A stretch of DNA of 64,000 bases from Streptomyces sp. NBC_01264 (lineage in GTDB: Bacteria > Actinomycetota > Actinomycetes > Streptomycetales > Streptomycetaceae), in NCBI RefSeq assembly GCF_026340675.1, contig NZ_JAPEOX010000001.1:6200001-6264000 (forward strand), in the 5' to 3' direction. Made by a program: the position numbers and the translations under genes. This document shows positions 46,859 to 55,517 of the stretch, piece by piece; positions within the stretch are counted from its first letter, which is position 1, and each line of letters begins with the position of its first letter. The notes below the pieces were generated by a model, which made no database searches, was not told the DNA's origin, and saw only the letters and a program-made list of their open reading frames with translations.

Positions 46859-47833
46859 ATGCTGCTCGAAGTGCGCGACCTGCACGTGGAATTCAAGACG
46901 CGGGACGGCGTCGCCAAGGCCGTCAACGGGGTCAACTACTCCGTGGCCGAGGGCGAGACCCTCGCCGTGCTCGGCGAATCCGGCTCCGGCAAGTCGGTCA
47001 CCGCCCAGGCCGTCATGGGCATCCTCGACATGCCGCCGGGCCGCATCGCGGGCGGCGAGATCCTCTTCAAGGGCAAGGACCTGCTGAAGATGAAGGAGGA
47101 CGAGCGCAGGAAGGTCCGCGGCGCCGAGATGGCCATGATCTTCCAGGACGCCCTGTCCTCCCTCAACCCGGTCCTGAGCGTCGGCGCGCAGCTCGGCGAG
47201 ATGTACGAGGTCCACCGCGGGATGTCCCGCAAGGACGCCCGGAACAAGGCCGTGGAGCTGATGGACCGGGTCAAGATCCCGGCGGCGCGGGAGCGGGTGG
47301 GGGACTACCCGCACCAGTTCTCCGGCGGCATGCGCCAGCGCATCATGATCGCCATGGCGATGGCCCTCGAACCCTCGCTCATCATCGCGGACGAGCCGAC
47401 CACCGCCCTGGACGTCACCGTCCAGGCGCAGGTCATGGACCTGCTCGCGGAGCTCCAGCGCGAACTGAACATGGGCCTGATCCTGATCACCCACGACCTC
47501 GGGGTCGTCGCGGACGTCGCGGACAAGATCGCCGTGATGTACGCCGGCCGCATCGTCGAGGCCGCGCCCGTCCACGAGATCTACCGGAATCCCGCTCACC
47601 CCTACACCCGGGGCCTGCTGGACTCCATCCCGCGCCTGGACCAGAAGGGCCAGGAGCTGTACGCCATCAAGGGCCTGCCGCCCAACCTGCTCGCCATCCC
47701 GCCCGGCTGCGCCTTCAACCCGCGCTGCCCGATGGCCCGGGCCGCCTGCCGCACCGACGTACCGCCGCTGGCCGAGGTCGGACCGGACCGCTCCAGTGCG
47801 TGCTTCTTCTGGAAGGAGTGCCTCGGTGGCTGA
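46859..47833 (+). CDS. Oligopeptide ABC transporter ATPase, OppD/DppD type (operon 2)
   Basis: 324 residues from ATG 46859. Walker [10 protein letters not shown], signature FSGGMRQRI, Walker [28 protein letters not shown]-terminal [14 protein letters not shown]. It lacks the 27-residue N-terminal extension of the operon 1 paralogue. Overlaps the next gene by 8 nt. Confidence 0.95.
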   Translation: MLLEVRDLHVEFKTRDGVAKAVNGVNYSVAEGETLAVLGESGSGKSVTAQAVMGILDMPPGRIAGGEILFKGKDLLKMKEDERRKVRGAEMAMIFQDALSSLNPVLSVGAQLGEMYEVHRGMSRKDARNKAVELMDRVKIPAARERVGDYPHQFSGGMRQRIMIAMAMALEPSLIIADEPTTALDVTVQAQVMDLLAELQRELNMGLILITHDLGVVADVADKIAVMYAGRIVEAAPVHEIYRNPAHPYTRGLLDSIPRLDQKGQELYAIKGLPPNLLAIPPGCAFNPRCPMARAACRTDVPPLAEVGPDRSSACFFWKECLGG

Positions 47834-48911
47834 GTCCATCCTCGTGGTGGAGGACCTGGTCAAGCACTACCCGCTGACCCAGGGCATCCTCTTCAAGAAG
47901 CAGGTCGGCGCCGTCAAGGCCGTCGACGGGGTCTCCTTCGACCTGCGGGCCGGCGAAACCCTCGGGATCGTGGGGGAGTCGGGCTGCGGCAAGTCCACCG
48001 TCGCCAAGATGCTGGTCAACCTCGAACGCCCGACGGCCGGCTCGATCACGTACAAGGGCGAGGACCTCGCCAAGCTGTCCGCCAAGGGCCTCAAGGCCGC
48101 GCGCCGCAACATCCAGATGGTGTTCCAGGACCCGTACACCTCCCTGAACCCGCGGATGACGGTCGGCGACATCATCGGCGAGCCGTACGAGATCCACCCG
48201 GAGGTGGCCCCCAAGGGCGACCGGCGCCGCAAGGTCCAGGAGCTCCTGGACGTGGTGGGCCTCAACCCGGAGTACATCAACCGGTACCCGCACCAGTTCT
48301 CCGGCGGCCAGCGCCAGCGCATCGGCATCGCCCGCGGCCTCGCCCTCCAGCCCGAGATCATCGTCGCCGACGAGCCCGTCTCCGCCCTCGACGTCTCCGT
48401 CCAGGCCCAGGTGGTCAACCTTCTGGAGCGCCTCCAGGACGAGTTCAACCTCTCCTACGTGTTCATCGCGCACGACCTCTCGATCGTCCGGCACATCTCC
48501 GACCGGGTCGGCGTCATGTACCTGGGCCGGATCGTCGAGATCGGCACCGACACCCAGATCTACGACCACCCCACCCACCCGTACACCCAGGCCCTGCTCT
48601 CCGCCGTCCCGGTCCCCGACCCGGCGGCCCGCGCGGGACGCGACCGGATCATCCTCTCCGGCGACGTGCCCTCCCCGGCCAACCCGCCGTCGGGCTGCCG
48701 CTTCCGCACCCGCTGCTGGAAGGCCGAGGCGCGCTGTGCTTCGGAGGTCCCGCTCCTGGAGATCCCGGCCTTCCTCCCGGGCGGCCCGACGGCCCATCCC
48801 TCGGCCTGTCATTTCGCATCCGAGCGGGTCGTCCTCCCGCCGGCACCGCCTCCGGGACCCGCATCGGCACCGCCTTCGGAACCGCCTTCGGGACCACTGA
48901 CCAAGGAGTGA
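47826..48911 (+). CDS. Oligopeptide ABC transporter ATPase, OppF/DppF type (operon 2)
   Basis: 361 residues from GTG 47826 (GGAG 8 nt upstream), giving MAES and the same 8-nt overlap as in operon 1; the frame opening at 47796 is not needed. Walker [28 protein letters not shown], Walker [13 protein letters not shown]. Contains the 242-bp tract identical to operon 1. Pro/Ser-rich C-terminal tail with repeated PPSG/PPSE units. Confidence 0.95.
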   Translation: MAESILVVEDLVKHYPLTQGILFKKQVGAVKAVDGVSFDLRAGETLGIVGESGCGKSTVAKMLVNLERPTAGSITYKGEDLAKLSAKGLKAARRNIQMVFQDPYTSLNPRMTVGDIIGEPYEIHPEVAPKGDRRRKVQELLDVVGLNPEYINRYPHQFSGGQRQRIGIARGLALQPEIIVADEPVSALDVSVQAQVVNLLERLQDEFNLSYVFIAHDLSIVRHISDRVGVMYLGRIVEIGTDTQIYDHPTHPYTQALLSAVPVPDPAARAGRDRIILSGDVPSPANPPSGCRFRTRCWKAEARCASEVPLLEIPAFLPGGPTAHPSACHFASERVVLPPAPPPGPASAPPSEPPSGPLTKE

Positions 48912-49267
48912 GCAGGAGGCTCCCGGGACCGCTCATTTCTCGCCACAGCTGTGAACGGCACCCCGCTTCCCACAACTCGGTTTACATGCAGGCAACTTGA
49001 CCGTTTCTGTCCCGAGATCTGGGCCGGGCAGCCTGGATTCGTGCGGCCGTGCGGGTGCCGACAGCCGGCCGGGGAGGCGTACAGCTTCCCCGGCCGGCAC
49101 TCCTGTGACCCCGGACGTGCGCGCCGTGCGCCCCTCGTGCTGCCGGAATCGATCGATGTGGCGGTACGGATAGTTATGATCCGTAGCGCACGGTGGGTAT
49201 GACTCTGCCGAGCACCGAGTTGCGAGTACGCGAACCCGATGTCCGCTCGACGTGGAGGTGAAACGCC
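48912..49267. other. Intergenic region after operon 2
   Basis: No gene seen apart from the listed hairpin and a small inverted repeat TACGGAT / ATCCGTA (49165-49171, 49179-49185). TATGAT at 49175-49180 overlaps this repeat and could be a -10 for the small gene at 49268; no clear -35. Confidence 0.5.
49064..49098 (+). terminator. 12-bp hairpin downstream of operon 2
   Basis: GCCGGCCGGGGA (49064-49075) and TCCCCGGCCGGC (49087-49098), 11-nt loop. Lies 150 nt past the operon stop. Confidence 0.55.
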
Positions 49268-49462
49268 GTGGCACTATCGATCTCGGCCGTGGTGCTGCTG
49301 GCAGTCGTCGTCTTCCTGCTGGTCCGGCGTTCGGGCCTGAAGGCGGGTCACGCAGTGGTCTGTGTACTGCTCGGCTTCTACCTGGCGAGCTCGACCGTGG
49401 CTCCGACGCTCTCCCAGCTGACCAACAACGTGGCGAGCATGATCAGCGGCCTCAAGTTCTAG
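49268..49462 (+). CDS. 64-residue membrane protein, unknown
   Basis: Starts at GTG 49268 with a very good GGAGGTGAAA 6 nt upstream. Two hydrophobic segments: ISAVVLLAVVVFLLV (residues 4-19) and HAVVCVLLGFYLASSTVA (28-45), followed by PTLSQLTNNVASMISGL. It looks like a conserved small actinobacterial membrane protein. The strong ribosome binding site and codon use favour a real gene over the overlapping frame 49252-49503. Function unknown. Confidence 0.75.
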   Translation: MALSISAVVLLAVVVFLLVRRSGLKAGHAVVCVLLGFYLASSTVAPTLSQLTNNVASMISGLKF

Positions 49463-49500
49463 GGACGTTCCGGTTCCGGGGGCGGGGCCGCCGTTTCTCG

Positions 49501-49506
49501 TAGGGT
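49501..49506 (+). promoter_or_regulatory. Candidate -10 hexamer (TAGGGT) for a leaderless mshB transcript
   Basis: TAGGGT, then 7 nt, then ATG 49514. AGGG inside the motif could alternatively serve as a weak ribosome binding site. Confidence 0.45.
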
Positions 49507-49513
49507 TACCCCC

Positions 49514-50422
49514 ATGAACGGTCTTCCCGCCCATCGGCTCCTGCTCGTGCACGCGCACCCGGACGACGAGTCGATCAACAACGGCGTCACCATGGCCAAG
49601 TACGCGGCCGAGGGCGTCCATGTCGCGTTGGTGACCTGCACGCTCGGCGAGGAGGGTGAGGTCATCCCGCCCGGCCTCGCCCACCTGACGGCCGACCGCG
49701 ACGACACCCTCGGCTCCCACCGCGTCGGCGAGCTCGCCGACGCCATGAAGGAACTGGGCGTCACCGACCACCGTTTCCTCGGCGGCCCCGGCCGCTTCCG
49801 GGACTCCGGGATGATGGGCGCCGAACAGAACCACCGGCCCGGCGCCTTCTGGTCGGCCGACGTGGACGAGGCGGCGGGGTACCTCGTGGAGGTGATCCGC
49901 GAACTGCGCCCCCAGGTCCTCGTCACCTACGACCCGGACGGCGGCTACGGCCACCCCGACCACATCCAGGCCCACCGCGTGGCCACCCGCGCCGCCGAAC
50001 TGGCCGCGGAGCCCGCGTACCGCCAGGAGCTCGGAGAGCCGCACGCCATCCAGAAGCTCTACTGGAACCGTGTACCGCGCACGGTCGTCGAGGAGGGCTT
50101 CGCCCGGCTCCGCGAGGCCGGGAGCGAGGTGCCCTTCCCGGCGCCGGCCGCGCCGGACGACGTGCCGGGCGTGGTCGCCGACGAGCGGATCACCGCCGAG
50201 ATCGGCGGGGACGAGGCTGCCGAGCAGGCGTTCGTGGCCGCGAAGACCGCCGCGATGCGCGCCCACGCCACCCAGATCGCGGTGGACGGGCCCTTCTTCG
50301 CGCTCTCCAACGACCTCGCGCAGCCGCTGTTCACCCACGAGTACTACGAGTTGGTAGCGGGTGTGCCGGGGGTCCCGGCGGGCGAGCGCGAGCGCGACCT
50401 CTTCGCGGGGGTGCGGGCATGA
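49514..50422 (+). CDS. mshB: GlcNAc-Ins deacetylase MshB (mycothiol biosynthesis)
   Basis: 302 residues. PIG-L/LmbE-family zinc deacetylase: the metal/catalytic motif [20 protein letters not shown] is at residues 9-28 and the second zinc-ligand motif [11 protein letters not shown] near residue 148. It converts GlcNAc-inositol to GlcN-inositol in mycothiol synthesis; the length and the HPDDES plus GHPDH pair match MshB rather than the shorter Mca. The stop overlaps the next ATG (ATGA). The TAGGGT-N7-ATG arrangement suggests a leaderless mRNA. Confidence 0.93.
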   Translation: MNGLPAHRLLLVHAHPDDESINNGVTMAKYAAEGVHVALVTCTLGEEGEVIPPGLAHLTADRDDTLGSHRVGELADAMKELGVTDHRFLGGPGRFRDSGMMGAEQNHRPGAFWSADVDEAAGYLVEVIRELRPQVLVTYDPDGGYGHPDHIQAHRVATRAAELAAEPAYRQELGEPHAIQKLYWNRVPRTVVEEGFARLREAGSEVPFPAPAAPDDVPGVVADERITAEIGGDEAAEQAFVAAKTAAMRAHATQIAVDGPFFALSNDLAQPLFTHEYYELVAGVPGVPAGERERDLFAGVRA

Positions 50423-50811
50423 CCGGGCCGGCGGCCCTCGGGGCCGGGGCGCGGATCGCCGCCCTGCTGGGCCTGTTGGCGGCAGGGGTGCTGACCGGCC
50501 TGGCCGGCTGGCTCGTGGTCGACCTGTGGTTCCCGGGCGGGCTGGTGCTCGCGCTCCTCGCGCTCTTCGGCCTGTTCCTCGGCGCCCGGATCGCCCTGGG
50601 CACCGGCATCGGGGTGGGAGCGGCCGCGGGCGGCTGGTTCCTCTCCTACGTGCTCCTCGGTGTGCCCCGGCCGGAGGGGGACTTCCTCCTTGGTTCGTCC
50701 GGAATCAGCATGTACGTCTACCTTTTGGGTGGAGCGGTACTCGCTGTGATGTGCGCCACGATGAACCTCTCGGCGGACCGGCCGCTTTCGGCCGCCCGGA
50801 ACGCCAGGTGA
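50419..50811 (+). CDS. DUF6113-like membrane protein
   Basis: 130 residues, ATG overlapping the mshB stop (ATGA). Four hydrophobic helices (about 13-35, 40-60, 62-82, 96-115). No catalytic motif. Translational coupling to mshB is the only functional hint. I recognise the pattern as the DUF6113 family with moderate certainty. Confidence 0.78.
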   Translation: MTGPAALGAGARIAALLGLLAAGVLTGLAGWLVVDLWFPGGLVLALLALFGLFLGARIALGTGIGVGAAAGGWFLSYVLLGVPRPEGDFLLGSSGISMYVYLLGGAVLAVMCATMNLSADRPLSAARNAR

Positions 50812-51048
50812 CGCGGCGTCGGACGCGCGCGACGCCTTGACGAGCGGCTCGGCCACCGCCCGCGCGCACCCCCGGCGGCCGGGCGACAGGTGCTCAGGAG
50901 GGGTACGCGGGGGGCGCGCAGGAGGTCAAGGGGAACGCTTCGTTCCCGGCGGCCGGGTGCACGCGGGCGGTGGCCAGTATGGTGGACCGGCCGCCGAGCT
51001 GCCCGCGCACGCTATGACGGGCGGCGGAGCCGATCGGGAGAACCTGCC

Positions 51049-53100
51049 TTGAGCCGTGAAACTGACAGTCCGCCCACCGGGCCCAACGGGCCCGGCGCGG
51101 CCGCCTACCCCTCGGGTACGCCGCCGTACGGATCAGGCCAGTATCCGTCCACGACAGTGCCCCCCGGTCCGGGCACGGCGACCATCCCGGAGGAGAGTTC
51201 AGTGACCGCACCGCCCGCGAAGCCGTCCACACCCGATTCCGACGGGCCGAAGACGGAGACCCAGCTGACGACCCGGATCCGGATCAACATCCCGGGTTCG
51301 CGGCCGATTCCGCCCGTGGTCGTACGTCAGACCATGCCCGAAGCCGAGGCGGGGCCCGCGCCCGAGCCCGCCGCCGCCCCGGCGCCCGCGCCCGAACCGA
51401 GTGCGGGCGAGGAGACGGCCAGCAACTGGTTCGCACCGCGCAAGGCGGGCCCCGCGCCCGCCCCGGCCCCCACCCCGCAGCAGGCTCCGGCCCCGGCGCG
51501 CGGCCCGGCACCGGCCCAGCCCGGCGGCCCGCGCTTCGACGGGCCCCCGCAGCAGGGCTTCGCCCAGGGCCCGGCGGGCCCGCGCCCGGGCGCGCCGATG
51601 GGCCCCGGTCCCGGTGCGCCCATGGGCCCCGGCTCCGGTGCGCCCATGGGAGCCCGCCCCGGCGGCCCCGGCGGCCCCGGCGGCCCCGGCGGGCCGCGCT
51701 TCGACGGGCCCCCGCAGCAGGGCTTCGCCCAAGGCCCGGCAGGCCCGCGCCCCGGTGCGCCGATGGGCCCCGGCCCCGGTGGACCCGGTGCCGGCCCCGG
51801 TGCGGGCGCCGGTTACTCCGCGCCGCCCGCAGGGCCCGGCGGTCCCCGTACGGGTGCACCCGTCGGCCCGCCGTCCGGCGCCGGAGCCGCGTACGGCCCC
51901 GGCTCCGGTCCCGTCGCCCAGGCCCTGGGCACCCCCGTCCCGCCGGCCCCCGCATGGCCCGGCACCGGCCCCGGCCGCGGCCCGGACGGGCCGACGGGCG
52001 GGCCCGCGCTGGGTTCCGTACCGGTGGGAGGGGCGCAGGAGCCGGGCTGGCCCGGCCCCGAGCTGGACTCCACCGGGCAGCTGCAGTCCGTGCCCGCCCC
52101 GGAGCCCGCCCACCAGGCCAGGCCCCAGGCTCCCGCGCCCGCCGCGGCCCGGCCCGCCAAGAAAGGCCGCAACAAGCTGGTCCTCGTCGGCGGAGCCCTC
52201 TTCGCGCTGTTCGGCGTGGCCTACGGCGCCGGCCTGCTCCTCAACCACTCCGACGTCCCCAAGGGCACCACCGTGCTCGGCGTCGAGATCAGCGGCACCC
52301 GCGACGAGGCCGTCGCCACGCTCCAGACGTCCTTCGGCAACCGCGCCGCGGCCCCGCTCCAGCTCACCGTGGGCGGCAAGAAGGTCGAGCTGAAGCCGGA
52401 GAAGGCCGGCCTGAGCCTGGACAGCCAGACCACCGTCCGCAACGCGGCGGGCAGCGACTACAACCCCGTCACGGTCATCGGCTCCCTGTTCGGCAGCGTG
52501 CGCGAGGCCGAGGCCGTCATGCCCACCGACGAGGAGAAGCTGCGGGTCGCCCTCCAGGAGCTGGCCGGCACCGCCGGTTCCGTCACCGAGGGCACCATCA
52601 CCTTCGACACCGGCAAGGCCGTGGCCGTGCCCGGCAAGGCCGGTTCCACGCTCGATGTGGACGGCTCCGTCACCATGGTGACCAAGGCCTTCCGCGACAT
52701 GGTCGCCAGCGGCCGGGCCGAACCCGTCGCCCTGCCGGTCGCCACCAAGGACCCGGTCATCGGCAAGGCCGAACTGGACCGGGCCATGAAGGAGTTCGCC
52801 CAGCCCGCGATGTCGGCTCCGGTCGTCGTCAAGGCGGGCGGCAAGTCCATCCCGCTCGGCGCGAAGTCCCTGCCGAAGATCCTGAGCATGCAGGCCGTGG
52901 ACGGTCACCTCGTCGAGAAGTACGACCTGGAAGCCCTCAAGACGGCCTACGGCAACACCTTCGACGGAGTCCTCATCATGCGCGGCACCGGCCAGAAGAC
53001 CGCCGTGACCCCGCAGGACGTAGCCGTGGTCCTGGGCAAGGCCCTCCGCGGCAAAACCACCGCCGAACGCACAGCGGTCATCGAAACCAACCCGAGCTGA
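51049..53100 (+). CDS. VanW/PG-binding-4 family protein with Pro/Gly-rich N-terminus
   Basis: 683 residues from TTG 51049 (GGGAG 8 nt upstream). Residues 1-365 are low-complexity Pro/Gly/Ala with internal 55-codon-spaced repeats (GGPRFDGPPQQGFAQGPAG appears twice). A single membrane helix lies at about 373-393 (LVLVGGALFALFGVAYGAG). Outside comes a peptidoglycan-binding region (about 395-683) with TTVLGVEISGTRDEAVATL and a second similar block ending DGVLIMRG. Likely a cell-wall-associated membrane protein with a long disordered cytosolic part. A canonical terminator follows. Confidence 0.82.
   Translation: MSRETDSPPTGPNGPGAAAYPSGTPPYGSGQYPSTTVPPGPGTATIPEESSVTAPPAKPSTPDSDGPKTETQLTTRIRINIPGSRPIPPVVVRQTMPEAEAGPAPEPAAAPAPAPEPSAGEETASNWFAPRKAGPAPAPAPTPQQAPAPARGPAPAQPGGPRFDGPPQQGFAQGPAGPRPGAPMGPGPGAPMGPGSGAPMGARPGGPGGPGGPGGPRFDGPPQQGFAQGPAGPRPGAPMGPGPGGPGAGPGAGAGYSAPPAGPGGPRTGAPVGPPSGAGAAYGPGSGPVAQALGTPVPPAPAWPGTGPGRGPDGPTGGPALGSVPVGGAQEPGWPGPELDSTGQLQSVPAPEPAHQARPQAPAPAAARPAKKGRNKLVLVGGALFALFGVAYGAGLLLNHSDVPKGTTVLGVEISGTRDEAVATLQTSFGNRAAAPLQLTVGGKKVELKPEKAGLSLDSQTTVRNAAGSDYNPVTVIGSLFGSVREAEAVMPTDEEKLRVALQELAGTAGSVTEGTITFDTGKAVAVPGKAGSTLDVDGSVTMVTKAFRDMVASGRAEPVALPVATKDPVIGKAELDRAMKEFAQPAMSAPVVVKAGGKSIPLGAKSLPKILSMQAVDGHLVEKYDLEALKTAYGNTFDGVLIMRGTGQKTAVTPQDVAVVLGKALRGKTTAERTAVIETNPS
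51520..51790 (+). repeat. Internal direct repeat in the Pro/Gly-rich segment
   Basis: A segment starting GACGGGCCCCCGCAGCAG at 51538 recurs at 51703 (165-bp period, 55 codons) with only a few synonymous differences, encoding FDGPPQQGFAQGPAGPRPGA both times. Short GGP and GAPMGPG units fill the space between. Confidence 0.75.
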
Positions 53101-53114
53101 TCCCACCCGAACCG

Positions 53115-53152
53115 GAGCCCCTCCCCGAACACGGCGGAGGGGCTCTTTCTTT
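53115..53152 (+). terminator. Canonical terminator with T-run
   Basis: GAGCCCCTCC (53115-53124) and GGAGGGGCTC (53136-53145) followed by TTTCTTTC, 15 nt past the stop of the PG-binding gene. Confidence 0.85.
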
Positions 53153-53198
53153 CAGCCGTCCGGCGTTTGCCCCGCGCAGCTGAACCAGGCCGGGCGGC

Positions 53199-53990
53199 CT
53201 AGTTCAGCAGGGCCCGCGCAGCCATCGCCTCGGCACGAATCCGCACCGCGGCCGGCGGATCGATCACGTCCACAACCACCGCGTAGGACTCCATCTCCGC
53301 CGCCCCCGCCACGAACTCCCCCCGCTCCACCAGCAGCTTCGCCCGTTCGTACCGCAGGGCCGCCGGATGCGAGGGCAGCAGCAGCGCCAGCTCCAGCGCC
53401 CACAGGGCCACCCCCGAGTGCTCGGGCCGCGACGATGCCCACGCCCGGATGTTGTTCAGGATCCGCAGGACGATGTCCATCGTGCGCGCCGCGGTCCGCG
53501 GCCCCGCCGCCAGCTCCGCCGGACCCGCGCCCAGCGAGGCGCCCCCCGCGAAGGGGTCGACGACCACGCCCTCCTCCGGGTCCCCGAAGCCCACCACGAA
53601 GTGCCCCGGCAGGGCCAGCCCGTACACCGGGGCCCCGGCCCGCCGCGCCACCTCCAGCCAGACCACGGACAGCAGGATGGGCAGCCCCCGGCGCCGCCGC
53701 AGCACCTCGTGCAGCAGCGAGGACGAGAGCCGGTCGTAGTCGGCCGGGGTGCCGTGGAATCCCATCCGCCCGCCCAGCAGTTCGCTGACCGCCGAGGCCC
53801 ACGCGCGAGCGCCCCGCAGCCCGTACGGCAGCATCCCCGCCAGCCGGTCCAGCTCGATCTGCGCCCAGTCCATGGCCCGTTCGTCGAGCTCCGGATCGCC
53901 CTCCGCGGCCAGCAGCAGGCACAGGGTGGCCAGGTCGGGCCGCTCCGCCCGCGCCTCGGCGGCGAACCGCTCCCGCCAGGGCGAGGTCAC
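53199..53990 (-). CDS. SirB1-type transglutaminase-like protein with TPR-like tail
   Basis: 263 residues from GTG 53990, overlapping the upstream GNAT stop (GTGA). The first 150 residues show the transglutaminase-like SirB1 pattern (LCLLLAAEGDPELDERAMD, LLHEVLRRRRGLPILLSVVW, GLALPGHFVVGF, VVDPFAGG), with the His/Asp dyad in GHFVV and VVDPF; the expected nucleophile Cys is not obvious. The last 70 residues look like a TPR pair (LWALELALLLPSHPAALRYE). Function unknown. Co-transcribed with the GNAT gene. Confidence 0.82.
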   Translation of the reverse strand: MTSPWRERFAAEARAERPDLATLCLLLAAEGDPELDERAMDWAQIELDRLAGMLPYGLRGARAWASAVSELLGGRMGFHGTPADYDRLSSSLLHEVLRRRRGLPILLSVVWLEVARRAGAPVYGLALPGHFVVGFGDPEEGVVVDPFAGGASLGAGPAELAAGPRTAARTMDIVLRILNNIRAWASSRPEHSGVALWALELALLLPSHPAALRYERAKLLVERGEFVAGAAEMESYAVVVDVIDPPAAVRIRAEAMAARALLN

Positions 53991-54979
53991 TGCGCCGACC
54001 GGCGGTAGTGGTGGTACGCGTGGTGCGTCCCGAAGCCCATCCCCCCGTACAGCCCCAGGGCCCCGGCGTTGTCGCTCTCCACCTGGAGCCACGCGGCCGA
54101 CGCGCCCTCCTCCAGCGCGCGCCGCGCCAGCGCCACCATCACGGCCGAGGCGAGGCCGCGGCGCCGGTGCTCCGGGTCGACCTCGACGGCCGCGAATCCG
54201 GCCCACCGGCCGTCCACCGCGAGCCGCCCGATCGCCCGGCCCGGTACCGCCGCGAACCACACCGAGGGCCCCGCCGTCAGGACGCGGCGCGCGGTCTGCG
54301 GGTCCTTCACCCGCCCGTAGCGGGAGAGCCAGTCCTCCTCCGGAGTACGGGTCAGCCGTACGTCCGCGACCACGGCGTCGGCCACGTCCAGGTCCGCCAC
54401 CGCCGCCAGACCGCCGACCTGCACCTGCGCCGACACCTCGCGGACCCAGCCGCGGTCCTCCAGCTCCGCGCACAGCAGCTCCTGCGTGCCCGCGGCCCCC
54501 GTGGCGGTCTGGATGTAGGCCGGAAGGCCCCGCCGCCCGTACCAGGCCGTCACTCGCGCGAGTGCATCGTCCAGCGGAATCCCGGGATCGCCGAGCGGCA
54601 GTACGGAGTTGGCCCGGCGGGTGAATCCGCCGGCCGCGCGCAGCGTCCACTCGCCCAGCGGCTCGCTCTCCAGCGGCACCCAGGCCCGGGCGCCGACCCG
54701 CGCGAGCTCCTCGAAGGAGGCCGCGGGGCCCCTGCGGCGGGCCGGCGCGGCGGGTACGACCTTGCCCGCCACCAGCAGGGATTCCGGGATGCGGACGGAT
54801 TCGCCGGTCTTTCGTGTGATCGTCACCACACCCGCGTTCCAGGATGTGAGAACCCCTACGGTGTCCGTGAAACAGGGGGTCCCGGTCGAGCCATGCTCCA
54901 CCTGTCGCACAGAGACACGTTTGCCCACGTCAGCGGGTGTAATCCGGATCTCCAGCCGTCCACCGGCAGTGATTTCCAC
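53987..54979 (-). CDS. GNAT acetyltransferase with N-terminal SH3-like domain
   Basis: 330 residues from GTG 54979 (AGGAGGGG 11 nt upstream). The N-terminal 65 residues look like a small beta barrel (VEITAGGRLEIRITPADVGKRVSVRQ to TRKTGESVRIPES). The C-terminal half is GNAT with the acetyl-CoA loop EVDPEHRRRGLASAVMVAL and LQVESDNAGALGLYGGMGF. Substrate unknown. Divergent from the ferredoxin gene. Confidence 0.85.
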   Translation of the reverse strand: MEITAGGRLEIRITPADVGKRVSVRQVEHGSTGTPCFTDTVGVLTSWNAGVVTITRKTGESVRIPESLLVAGKVVPAAPARRRGPAASFEELARVGARAWVPLESEPLGEWTLRAAGGFTRRANSVLPLGDPGIPLDDALARVTAWYGRRGLPAYIQTATGAAGTQELLCAELEDRGWVREVSAQVQVGGLAAVADLDVADAVVADVRLTRTPEEDWLSRYGRVKDPQTARRVLTAGPSVWFAAVPGRAIGRLAVDGRWAGFAAVEVDPEHRRRGLASAVMVALARRALEEGASAAWLQVESDNAGALGLYGGMGFGTHHAYHHYRRSAQ

Positions 54980-55096
54980 AGCTCTGTCCGCCCCTCCTGT
55001 TCGGATCGTGCCCGGGAACGGAGATACTAGAGGCGGGCATCGACGACGCCGCGCTCCCGCGCGATATGGAAAGCCCTTATGAGGAGGAACGAGAGC

Positions 55097-55426
55097 GTGA
55101 CCTACGTCATCGCGGAGCCTTGTGTCGACGTCAAGGACAAGGCATGCATCGAAGAGTGCCCCGTCGACTGCATCTACGAGGGCCAGCGGTCCTTGTACAT
55201 CCACCCGGACGAGTGCGTCGACTGTGGTGCGTGTGAGCCGGTCTGCCCGGTCGAGGCCATCTTCTACGAGGACGACACTCCGGAGGAGTGGAAGGACTAC
55301 TACAAGGCGAACGTCGAGTTCTTCGACGAGCTCGGTTCGCCCGGTGGTGCTTCCAAGCTCGGCCTGATCGAGCGCGACCACCCCTTCATCGCAGCGCTGC
55401 CCGCCGGCATCAACGGCGAGCACTGA
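55097..55426 (+). CDS. fdxA: Seven-iron ferredoxin
   Basis: 109 residues from GTG 55097 (GAGGAGGAAC upstream). Cys pattern CVDVKDKACIEECPVDC supplies the [3Fe-4S]/[4Fe-4S] ligands and CVDCGACEPVCPVEA the second cluster, as in FdxA of mycobacteria and streptomycetes. The acidic C-terminal part (EEWKDYYKANVEFF) is typical. Electron carrier for P450s or other reductases. Single gene ended by its own terminator. Confidence 0.95.
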   Translation: MTYVIAEPCVDVKDKACIEECPVDCIYEGQRSLYIHPDECVDCGACEPVCPVEAIFYEDDTPEEWKDYYKANVEFFDELGSPGGASKLGLIERDHPFIAALPAGINGEH

Positions 55427-55445
55427 CCTTCCAGGCAGGAGCGCC

Positions 55446-55490
55446 CCTCGGTCCCGTACGGCTCGCAGCCGCACGGGACCGAGGTGTTTT
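55446..55490 (+). terminator. 12-bp terminator with TGTTTT after fdxA
   Basis: CCTCGGTCCCGT (55446-55457) and ACGGGACCGAGG (55473-55484) followed by TGTTTT. Confidence 0.85.
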
Positions 55491-55517
55491 GACAGTTCAG
55501 ACAGCACAGGAACGCAC

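Noticed and set aside
49252..49503. 83-codon frame overlapping the 64-residue gene
   Set aside because: Composition is Arg/Gly-rich and it begins inside the ribosome binding site of the better gene.
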